DNA of 64,000 bases, from contig LGRX02013832.1 of assembly GCA_001247695.2 (NCBI GenBank), positions 54,049 through 118,048 on the forward strand. Reading direction: 5' to 3'. The position numbers and the translations under genes were made by a program. The number at the start of each line of letters is the position of its first letter. Position 1 is the first letter of the stretch. This document shows positions 10,701 through 22,700 of this stretch, piece by piece. This DNA is from Cymbomonas tetramitiformis. Its lineage: Eukaryota > Chlorophyta > Pyramimonadophyceae > Pyramimonadales > Pyramimonadaceae. A model generated the notes under the pieces. It ran no database searches and was not told the origin of the DNA. It worked only from the letters and a program-made list of their open reading frames with translations.

Positions 10701-13700
10701 CTGCCATCATCCCGAGCATCCCCCGTCACTACCAGGGGCCGGGATGAATCCCGATCCTGGCGGCGCATAAATAGAGTGCTCCAGGCACTGAAGGGGGAGC
10801 GCTGCAAGAGGGGTACACTGACGGAGCCACGTGGCGAGCGGTTTGCAATGCGAGGATGTTACAGGGCGATGGGGGCGTGATCAATGCTGCGAGCGCAGTC
10901 ACGATTATCATCAACGGGTGCCACATGTGGAACAATTCGGCTGCCGGGGTGAGGGGATATCCCGCCCGTTGCGGCGAGCCCGCCCACAGCGCCGAGGGGA
11001 TCCCGCCCGCAGCGGTGAGGGGTTGTTGATGCTTGATCACCAGACCATCAGTGAGGAACGGGGCTTCATGCTGATGTTTTAAACGCCCGCACCTATCCCG
11101 AATGACGGCGGCGAGACTGCTTGACAGCGAAGCGTGACGCCCGACGGGGCCGGGCGATTGCGAGGCGCGCACGCGCAGGATGGAGGCGTCATTGTAACAG
11201 CAGGCCAGGTGGACAGCATCACTATCGCCGACAGCAACATGACATTGAACCAAGCTCAAAGCGTAAGCGCAGCGATTTCCCATCCATGCGCCCACGTGGC
11301 GCACACGTGGCGCTGCTCGGGCGGCAGCAAGCCAGCTGCTGACGAAAGCGTTGGATTCCAGTTTCGGCGCCATGGATGTGTGCTGACGAGCTATCCGTGG
11401 GATGATACTGTAGGCCTGGGACGCTTCTTGTGCAGGGCGGAGTGCTCAAGATCCGAAGTTCCGAGGAGGAGGATCTGGGTGTAGGCGGCCACGTGGATAT
11501 CCAGAGATGCACTTTTGCGCAAAACACAGCCACAGAAGTGAGCTCTGCGCATTCTGGAATCAGTGTGTGCGCGTTGGGCGCGCTTTGCGATGACGTGATG
11601 CCAGCCGGTGACTCGTGCGTGCTCTTGTGCGCTGTGCCGGAGGTGAAGAGGCAGCTGGGACCAGGGTGTTCTCAGGGTTGCAGGCTCCATATTTAATGGT
11701 TTGCTGGAAATCTCTGCTGCTGATCTCATAACGATGCTGCTGACCGCGCTAGGCACAGCCGCTAGCTCCTCCTTACTGCAAAACAGTGAGAGGGGCAAGG
11801 CAAGCGCAGGGAAGTTGCAGTTGGGTAAAGTGTCCGGAAGAGGTGCAGTGGTGCATATGGACGGTGCATAACTGATTCATTGGGTGTCGGTCAGAGGCCA
11901 TGCAGGTGGTGTAGTGGGGGTGGTGTGAGGGTGGCGTGTGGGCTGTCGCCCTGAGGCATCTGAGTCAACTGAAGACTCCCGCCAGCACTACCTAATGGTG
12001 TTATTGCATCTGAGTGTGAAAGCATGTTGTGCTAAGATTGCGCCGGTGCATTTGGACTTGACTGTCGGGCTCATTATTAGAGAGAGTGGCATCATGGTAT
12101 TGTGTGGTGACACGGTCGCAGGACGGGGGCGTTTTGAAATTCCAAATCCTGAAAAGTGTTCGCTTCACAGACGTCACAGCAATAGGAAATCAGGTAAGTG
12201 GCTTTCAAGATGACTCGCTCTTTTTCTCAATAGGAAATCGGTTAAATGGTTTGGGAGAGGACGCAATTCTTTCCTCGATAGGAAGTCAGGTCAGTGGCTT
12301 GGGGCATGCCAAAACGACTTTCACCATCCCACTACGTCCCTAAGCCACCACGAGCATATGGTTTGTGGTGGGTATATCGTCTTCGTGTCTATAACCGTGG
12401 AGGAAGAGGGTCACAGAAATGTGTTTAAGGCAATCGCAAGTGAGGAGTTCTGTCATACGAGGATTTCTGTCATACGAGGAGTTTTGTCATACGAGGAAAG
12501 CGGACAGCCTGCGGCAACAGCTTCGAGAAGTATCTATGCACTGCGCGGGGGGGGTATGTGGCTGTCCCTGTGGTACCTTTCTGGCGGGTATTGCCTCTTA
12601 GTAGAGAGCGTCGTGGATTCGTTTGGCGCTGGCTCCCTTTCTTGTACAGTGCTTCATGGTTATTACACGTGCCGGGGGACTCGTGTTCTTTGACCCAGAT
12701 GTGAGGTACTGGCACTTCGTTGTGAACGGGGACGGCCGCCGGTTAGAAGTGGTTGTTGGGATACGGTTGTCCCTGCGGTGCCTTTGTGGCGGGCACTTCC
12801 CCTTGGAGAGCTTGGTAGATTCGTCTGGCTTTGCTACAGGGAGAGGCGGAGGGTGGCGATGTCCACGTTCTGTGTCTTCTCTTGATTCTGCGGCCGGGGG
12901 AGCACTTCGGTGCCCGCGCTTCTTCTTTTTGTTCACTGGATATGAGCACTCAGGTGTCCGTGTTTTAGTTTTCCCCCATCAAACGTCCATGCCGGGTTGC
13001 CGACGACAGATGGAAACATTTTTGGGAGTACCCAAAGCGAGTAGGGGAGACCTTGGTGGAGCGTGCACCGCAGCTGGGGATCCCCTGTTTGGTTTGAAAC
13101 CTTTAGCTTGCCTGGGCTTGAGCACCGGATTGGAATATTTACATGACGGACCTGTGGTGCAAAGCTGGATGAGCTCCCAACTACCCCACATTTTCGGCTG
13201 TGATTCGTGTTTGTGGTGGGTTTGCTTTGCACTTGGTTTGGGATGTGTCGAAGTGAATGGTATCTTGCCACGGCCCCGCCCTGTTCCTGAATGCTTCTCA
13301 CTCCACTGGGATGATGGTGGGCTGGCTTTTGTCGACGGATCTCATGCCGTTCAGTGTGGGGGGGTGACGCGGCGCAGGCCAAGCAATCGGGGGGGGTGAT
13401 GGCATTGTATGGAACCCCTGATGGAACCGAAGTGGCCATCAGTAAAAGCATGATGACAGACAATTCCGCGGGCGGGGTGAGTCTGTACACTGCAAAAAAC
13501 CATGACAGCGACCCCTTTGCGATGATTCCGCGAGCCTTGCACCACAGTCCTGGTGGGTCGGCTCTTATGCAACGTGTCACCTCTGCGGCACAAGTGCTTC
13601 CAGTGATTTTCTGCAGATGCGCGGATCGTTCGTCGCTGCATGGTCCAAGGTGGCATGTGACGTGCCTTCCAGAGTGATCCGTGACACTCTGCCATGAACC

Positions 13701-16700
13701 GTTACACTCTGCCATGAGCCGTTATGCACAGCTATGAGCCGTTACGATCTGCCATGAGCCGTTACACTCTGCCATGGGCCGTTAAACTCTGCCATGCGCC
13801 GTTACACTCTGCCATGAGCCGTTACGCTCTGCCATGGGCCGTTACACTCTGCCATGAGCCGTTACGGCTCTGCCATTGGCCGTTGCACTCTGCCATGAGC
13901 CGTTATGCTATGCCATGCGCCGTTGCACTCTGCCATGGGCCGTTACGCTCTGCCATGAGCCGTTATGCTATGCCATGCGCCGTTACACTCTGCCATGAGC
14001 CGTTACGGCTCTGCCATGCGCCGTTACGCTCTGCCATGGGCCGTTGCACTCTGCCATGAGCCGTTACGCTCTGCCATGCGCGGTTCTGCCATGCGCCGTC
14101 ACACTCTGCCATGGGCCGTTACGCTCTGCCATGAGCCGTTATGCTATGCCACCATGCGCCGTTACACTCTGCCATGAGCCGTTCCACCGGCTCTGCCATG
14201 CGCCGTTACGCTCTGCCATGGGCCGTTACACTCTGCCATGAGCCGTTACGCTCTGCCACGCGCCGTTACGCTCTGCCATGGGCCGTTACGCTGCCATGCG
14301 CGTTATATTCTGCCATGCGTCTGCCATGGGCCGTTACACTCTGCCATGAGCCGTTACACTCTGCCATGAGCGTTACGCTCTGCCCCGTTATGCCATGGGC
14401 TCTGCCATGCGCCGTTATATTCTGCCATGCGCCGTTACGCTCTGCCATGGGCCGTTACACTCTGCCATGAGCTGTTATACTCTGCCATGAGCCGTTGATC
14501 TGCCATGCGCCGTTACGCTATACCACGCGCCGTTACACTCTGCCATGCGCCGTTACACTCTGCCATGAGCCGTTACGCTATGCCATGCGCCGTTACATTC
14601 TGCCATGCGCCGTTACGCTCTGCCATAAGCCGTTACGATCTGCCATGCGCCATTACGCTATGCCACGCGCCGTTACACTCTGCCATGAGCCGTTATGCTC
14701 TGCCATGCGCCGTTACACTCTGCCATGAGCATCGCTATTTCAGGGCGCGCGTTTCAGCGTCATAGGCTGGAATGGCGACATTGAAGTTGCCAGGAAGTCG
14801 CGGGTTGTGGGACGAGGTGAGCCTCGACAGGGTGGCGGGTGCTTCATTATTGAACACGACGATTCGAATGTCGAGACCTCCATTTGCGACAGCGCATTTG
14901 AACGCAACAGCGCCTTGGTGCGTCAGCGCGGGAAGCCGCAGAGGAAACTTTCTGTGAGGGGGTTGAATCGAATTTCGTCAAAGTCTGGCCCTCAGAATGC
15001 GGATAACTGCTGCTAGTCTGATGCCAAGCCCACGGGCTGCGGGATTCTAAGTCGAGTACCAAAACCCCCGTCGCATCGCCCTGCAACATGATAAAATGGC
15101 ACAAAGTGGATGAGCCAGCTGCTTCACCATCTCTGGGAACCTAAAATTGCTGCGCACTTGCCCAAACCAGTCGACTGTCATCGAGGATTAGAGGATTGCT
15201 TAGGCGGCGCCCTGGACTGCCGTCGGATGGCCACCATGTTGGCAAACTGCCGTCGGATGCGTGTCATACTGACGGACTACCGTCGAATGTACACAAACTG
15301 GACTGCAGCCGGGTGCCTGTCACAGTGGCGCACTGCCGTCGGATGCCCGCCATGCTGGTGGGATGCCGCCGGATGCCCGCCATGCTGGTGGGATGCCGTC
15401 GGATGCCCGCCATGCTGCTGGGATGCCGTCGGATGCCCGTCATGCTGCTGGGATGCCGTCGGATGCCCGTCACGTTGATGGATTGCCGTCGGATGCTTGT
15501 CACGCAGGATGGCGGAGTCCTCGAATTGAAAAACACCGGGCGGTATAATACTTCTATTACCGGAAGCAGTTTCACCGCAAACTCGGCCACGAAGGTTCGA
15601 ACCAGGAGCGCCCATGCAGCCGCTGCCCTCCGAAGGCCGCAGGCTGGTGTCCACCTCTAGGGGCAGCGCTTCAAAATGTGTATTCCAAATTGGGTTGTAG
15701 GAGTTTGGCGAACTTGCGTACAAGCAAGGTGTGTGCTTGCCTGTCCAGCGAGCCGTATAAAATGTGAGGGCAACCGGCATGGAATATGTTGTGCATGGGT
15801 TGAAGTACGCCGGTGGTGTGTGCGTTTCGCTGCCGCTTTTTTTGTGCATCGCGCCTTACTGTCAACGGCTCTATCAATGGATGCGCTGCCAATGAAAGCA
15901 GCGGACTCTTCTAGAGGAAGATTATATCCGGACATAAGGGGAACGTGCGCCGTTTACGTTCTGGTGAATGACCTCCGTGCCGCAGTATGCCCGCCTGTCG
16001 AGGCCACTGCACGCTGAGCCTGGCGGGCATGCTGGATGTGTCGAGGCCACTGCACGCTGAGCCTGGCGGGCGTGCTGGATGTGTCGAGGCCACTGCACGC
16101 TGAGCCTGGCGGGCGTGCTGGATGTGTCGAGGCCACTGCACGCTGAGCCTGGCGGGCGTGCTGGATGTGTCGAGGCCACTGCACGCTGAGCCTGGCGGGC
16201 GTGCTGGATGTGTCGAGGCCACTGCACGCTGAGCCTGGCGGGCGTGCTGGATGTGTCGTTTGGCGTTCGGGCAGCCTCAAGGGGCATGCTTGGTGTGGTG
16301 GCCGGACCATTGCGCGCTGCAGGTGCGAGCTGCTTTCAACAGCGATGGTTCGGTATCAGTGGCATCGATGCAGCGGTGCAGAGTTTGGGGTGGGTGACGT
16401 GGCATGCAGGAAGGCGGCATCATCAACGCTCCGATGGGTGAACTGCATGCGAGCATCACTGGCAGCGTGGCGACTGCCAATCAGGCGCGGGTGCGTCACA
16501 CCGCCGCTCCCTGGATCCTGCATGCCGGACCAGACGACCAGCTCAGTATTTCAGCCAATTAACCTGGCCACACCTGGCATGCCCGCTGTGCATGCGCCGG
16601 GGGACCTGGCGGAGGCACAACCATCGGTTTCGGCATGGGGCTCCTTTGGGGGCCGGGGAATGTGCAGAAAGGGGGAGTCGTGTTCAGCTCTCATGAACTC

Positions 16701-19700
16701 AGCCACACCGCCATCATCGAGAGTCATCTGGCGAGCAACCGTGCTGCGGAGGTGAGCCCGCTCGATGACTGCACCAGCTGCATGACGGGCTTCGGCAAAG
16801 AGCCTGGAGGTGCCGGGGGGAAGAGGCTCCCAATGAAAGCTGCGTCTTGACCAATGGCGATGGAGGAAGCGGAACGCTCGGGAGCTCTTGGCAGAGTTGA
16901 CCAATGGCGATGGAGGAACGGAACGCTCGGGAGCTCTTGGCAGAGTTGACCAATGGCGATGGAGGAAGCGGAACGCTCGGGAGCTCCTAGCAGAGTTGAC
17001 CAATGGCGATGGAGGAAGCGGAACGCTCGGGAGCTCCTAGCAGAGTTGACCAAAGCGCCGCATCTTCCGAGAGCCCGTGGCTGACAGCCTGGGTCCTATG
17101 AGCACTCGGCGGTCCATCATTTGATTTGGCGTGCGCAGATCACCGCACTGGGCACCAGGCGCCGCCCGATTCGCCGTAGCTGGTCTGCGGGGACACCCTT
17201 GGATCCCGCGGCGATCCCTGGATACCGCCCATTTTAGCAGGTCCCAAGGGTTATGCCAAGGTGGTTTTTTTCGGGTTGATTTGGATCACATGACCCGTCT
17301 CCCCGCCACTTTGCACACGATGCCAGGGTCCAGGACTGCACCCCTCATCGGCAACGTTGCGCGGCAAATCCCTAAATACCGGATACCAGCCGGAGTGCTC
17401 AGGGGCTGCTGGGTGGCGGGCACACCCAGGACGGAGGCGCGGTGACGTTGGAGGGCCCCGGTGGGTCAGTTTCATTCACCAGCTGCAACGTCACGGATCA
17501 TTATGCGAAGGTGCAGGAGGGCGCAGTGCAATCACTGCCCCGCGCCCATCACGCCCGCGGCAAAGCACAAAACCCGCGCCAACGTGAGCGCTGTGAATGC
17601 AGTGCCGGGCAGAGAAGCCAGCTCGTGCATGCGCGCTGGCCAAGGCCGGATTCACCTTCTGGCTTTCTTCGCCCTTTCCGGTGTGATGGAGTGCATGCGA
17701 GCTGGGCAAGCAGATGGGTCGTCTGATTCACTTCCCAGCTCCCTTCGCCCTTTCCGGTGTGCCCAGGATGGCGGCGCTGTGTACTGCGGGACCAACGGAA
17801 GCGTGACAGTCGAGGCGAGTGTCATGTCAAATAATGTCGCCGTCGAGGTAAGAGGGCGAACCGGCCCGGTGAGACAAAACGTTATCGAGAGAAGTGGGAG
17901 GACAGCACGATGGAAAAGGGTGTTCACACTTTTGCATGCCGTGAATCGAATTCTCCATCAGAGATATTGATGGAGATCGATATCGATATCGGTGTCTTCA
18001 TTTTTTAACATGTGATCTTATCAGTATCGCATTCGCGCATTGCCATATTGTCATGAACTGCAGCACGCATTTGAATCTAGTGTTTCGGGGCTTCGGAGAT
18101 GACCAGTGACAGCCGCGGCAGTGATATGCCGACCAGTGTACGTCTGTCTTCCGCGCAACAGGACCTAGAGCCAACCGCTGGTCCTCGCCCTGGGGTTCCC
18201 CTCTTCCATCACTCCGTGGCGGAGGAGCTCTGCTGCCTTTTGCCGGACTGATCCGGTTGGACTTCAGCAGTCAAATCAGTTTCGATGTCCGTTGCAAGAA
18301 TAAAGCTTTTTGATGAAAGTGCATTTTTGGCATTTGGCAAATGGTTGCTCTTGGGCAAGAGATGTTGGAATCGCCGGAAGTGGACTGCTAATGGCGCCCA
18401 GCAGATACCGCCGCTGGGCAGATGCCGCCGCTCGGCATCCAGCTTTTTGCAGATCAAGACGTGACAGCATCACGTGGTTTCAGAGATGCGGATAGTCGGA
18501 TTGTTAGGATTTTAGGGGAAGTGGGAAAAGTTCTGTCGTTCATCTTTCCAATCGCGCAACCCTGGAAATTCACCCGCGGGTCCGCCCAGCTCGGCAGGTT
18601 GGCAGTGGCTAGACCTTCAGTGCCGTCCCGACGGAAACGGCACCCGGGTGACGGCAGGATTCATGTTCCAAGTCATTCGGCAATCTGGGGCCTCCTCTCA
18701 ATTTCAATCCGGGGTCTCTCAGTTTTAATTCCAGCCCCCCTCTGAGTTTCAATGCGGGGCTTCCCCTCAATGGCAATGCGGGGCTGCTTCTGGCGGAGAA
18801 GGTATCTTGCTGCGGCCGGTGCATGGCATCTCAATCTCCGTGCTCGCCCGCCCCCCAAGAGGGCAGTAGCCGAACTTGTTCCCATCGTGTACGTTTCCCT
18901 TGCGTCAGGGTGAGGCGGTGATTCGCCGGGCTTTATTTGTGGTCTTCACCTGCTTGTCACAGTCCGCCACCCAATCAGTGAATAGTGCTCGCGTACCCAA
19001 TCAGCGGCTTCTCGCAGTCCGTCACCAATCAGTGAATAGCCCACTCAACATCAAAACATCACTTGCAAACCCATACAGAAATCCAGAGCGTGAGACACAC
19101 CCACGCCTACATGTAACTTCAGGAGGGCAGGGTCTGCTCCTCTGTGTCAAACTCCCTCAGCTGGGGTATCCCGAGGGACTGCCTCTCTGTGCCATCCTTA
19201 GAAACCGGGGAGAGGGTTGGAGGAGCGGGAGGCGAGCAGGAAGGGGGACTCTTGTGCATGAAGGAAGGGTCCATGCTCACTATCGAAGAAAGCCGCTTCA
19301 CACAAAATAGTGCTGAGGTGCTTCCCGGTTGTCTCGCCTGCAATGATCTTCCACGGCGCTCCTTTGGAGCGGGGCGGCGGTCGTGGACGGCTTATCACAA
19401 CCACAGCATGCGCCCTTCGAGCCCGAAGGCCTCCCCAAGTGGCTTCTGACAAGGCGCCTTATAGCATGCGCCTGTCGCGCCCCAAGGCCGCCCCAAGTGG
19501 CTACTGACAAGGCGCCTTATAGCATGCGCCTGTCGCGCCCCAAGGCCGCCCCAAGTGTCTTCTGACAAGGCGCCTTATAGCATGCGCCTGTCGCGCCCCA
19601 AGGCCGCCCCAAGTGGCTACTGACAAGGCGCCTTATAGCATGCGCCTGTCGCGCCCCAAGGCCTCCCCAATTGCCCTATGACAAGGCGCCTTATAGCATG

Positions 19701-22700
19701 CGCCTGCCGCGCCCCAAGGCCTCCCCAAGTGGCTTCTGACAAGGCGCCTTATAGCATGCGCCTGTCGCGCCCCAAGGCCTCCCCAAGCGGCTTCTGACAA
19801 GGCGCCTTATAGCATGCGCCTGTCGCGCCCCAAGGCCTCCCCAAGTGGCTTCTGACAAGGCGCCTTATAGCATGCGCCTGTCGCGCCCCAAGGCCTCCCC
19901 AAGCGACTTCTGACAAGGCGCCTTATAGCATGCGCCTGTCGCGCCCCAAGGCCTCCCCGAGTGGCTTCTGACAAGGCGCCTTATAGCATGCGCCTGTCGC
20001 GCCCCAAGGCCTCCCCAATTGGCTTCTGACAAGGCGCCTTATAGCATGCGCCTGTCGCGCCCCAAGGCCTCCCCAATTGCCCTATGACAAGTGTGCCGAG
20101 CTGACAAGCTGTCTTATCTTGCGGATATTCAACATCCCTCAGCTTACGCAGGGCTCACTCTGGTTCGTTGAGGGATTAAGGCCGGCTGGTGAGGGGTGGG
20201 AGGGTATGCCGCAGCTGGGCGGAGCGACATTCATGGAAGATGCAGAGGCGACGGTCACTGCCAGCTCGATGACTGCGAACGTTGCCATTGTGCGAGCGCT
20301 AAGCCTTCTCTACGCATCCACCTTCGCTACGATGCCCTCTCTCTCTCTCTCCTTCCTGGAAAGTGCTTGTTTGATATATCCCTCTCTCTCTCTCTCCTTC
20401 CTGGAAAGTCCGTGTTTGATATATACCGCTCTCTCTCTCTCCTTTCTGGAAAGTGCTTGTTTGACATATTCCTCTCTCTGTCTCTCTCTCTCTCTTAGAA
20501 AGTTCTTGAACTCTAAGCGTCAAAAACTTGATAACCAGCGCAGGAAAGTACTAAAGGCGTTTTTTAAAACTCTTGAGCCGGTCGCTTGTGCTCAATCCGT
20601 CATCGGCGATGGCTCTAGCCACATCACATCCACAGTATGCGCGAGCCACATCACATGCACAGTATACGCGATCCACATCGCATGCACGGTATACGCGATC
20701 CATATCACATGCACGGTATACGCGATCCACATCACGTACACAGTGTCTTTCGATCCACATCACATACACAGTATACAGCTGGCTCTAGCCACATCGCATG
20801 CACGGTATACGCGATGGCTCTAACCACATCACATGCATAGTATACGCGAGCCACATCCGCATGCACAGTATATTCAATCCACATTGCATACACAGTATAC
20901 ATGACTCTAGCCACATCACATGCATAGTATGCGAGCCCATCATACAGTGTGCAATCCACGCTGCATACACAGTGTGCGCGGTGGCTCTAGCCATATCGCC
21001 ACACGGTGCCAGTGAGCTCTAACCATATCGCATGCAGTATCATGATGGCTAGCCACATCCACATGCACAGTATACGCGATGGCTCTAAAGCTGCATCACA
21101 TGCACAGTATGAGGCCCACATCGCATGCACGGTATGCGCGAGGGGCCACATCACATGCACAGTATGAGGCCACATCGCATGCGGTATACGCGATAGCTCT
21201 AGCCACATCACATGCATAGTATCGCGCGATCCACATCGCATGCACGGTATACAGCGAGCCACATCCACATGCACAGTATACGCGAGCCACATCGCCACGG
21301 TATACGCGAGCCACATCACATGCACAGTATCGCGAGCCACATCGCATGCACGGTGCGCGAGGCCACATCACATGCACAGTATATGCAATTACATCGCATA
21401 CACAGTGTACGATGGCGCGAGCCACATCACATGCACGTTATTGTACGAAGCATGCACTCTCCCCCCTCCCCCGCAGAGAGCACCGGTCACAATAGGCAAG
21501 CAGAGGTCTTGGCAAATACATATATTCACAATATATTAATTGCCACCCAGTCTGGCCTATCCGGTCTCTCGGCATGTGGCATGAGTGTCTGTCTCCCTCT
21601 CTGTCAGGTGGAGCAAGGTCTCAGTGATCCCAAGCACGAAGCTTCTAAGCAGGTTCCTAGCAGGTATCCAGCTGCTGCACGGAATGGAACACCAGGCGCC
21701 ATGCGCAACCAGAAACGGCTGGTTCTTCGAAGCTGCTGTGAGGAAACGGCCTCACAGGTTCCCCATGGGAATCGTGCGCTCATCTGAGACTCTGCCGCCA
21801 CCTGCCACCAAACAGCACACCCCCGTGCATCATCCCTTGCAACTAGAGGAGTGGGTGGGTGAAAAAAGAAAGGAAGAACAGAGATGGAGCGTTGCTCCTG
21901 AGGCTGAGATTCCGAAAAACTGCTTGACACTCCCTGAGAAAGTTGTTAACAGCCCACTTCTCGTGTCAAGCCCAGACGTGTCACGTGTCACCGATCACGG
22001 CGATCGGTGACTCCCCCCGTCCCGATGCCACAGACAACGGTGTGGCATCGATCTGGCAGACGGGCCTGGCGACCCTACACTTAGGGTTCGCGCGCATTGC
22101 TTCTACAATAACCCAAATTATTATTTTCCAAATAATAATTGTCTAGTATACGCGATGGCTCTAGCCACATCACATGCACAGTATACGCGATCCACATCAT
22201 ATACACAGCATACGCGATGGCTCTAGCCACATCACATGCACGGTATACGCGAGCCACATCACATGCACAGTATATGCAATCCACATCGCATACACAGTAT
22301 ACGCGATGGCTCTAGCCACATCACATGCACAGGGTACGCGATGGCTCTAGCCACATCACATGCACAGTATACGCGATCCACATCGCATACACAGTATACG
22401 CGACGGCTCTAGCCGCATCACATGCACGGTATACGCGATGGCTCTAGCCGCATCACATGCACGGTATACACGATGGCTCTAGCCACATCACATGCACAGT
22501 ATACGCGATCCACATCACATGCATAGTATACGCGAGCCATATCACATGCACGGTATACGCAATATCCGATCATGCATGGTTTCCCACATCCAATCAAATC
22601 TAGTTTCTTACATCCAATATTTTCTTTCACCTCTTCTTTCCACCACCCGGAAACCCTAAACTCTAAAACCCTACAAACCCTTAAACCCTTAATCTGCCCT

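Noticed and set aside
12623..13715. Two overlapping ORFs of about 260 codons on opposite strands
   Set aside because: Both lie in the intron between exons 11 and 12, contain tandem duplicated sequence, and show no family features.
13681..14733. Short regular repeats suggestive of a CRISPR array
   Set aside because: Units are contiguous without unique spacers, inside an intron of a eukaryotic gene; a minisatellite.
21441..22145. Possible extra exon after CTCTCTGTCAG at 21607
   Set aside because: The sequence after the acceptor lacks the rung pattern and has no convincing phase-matched donor.
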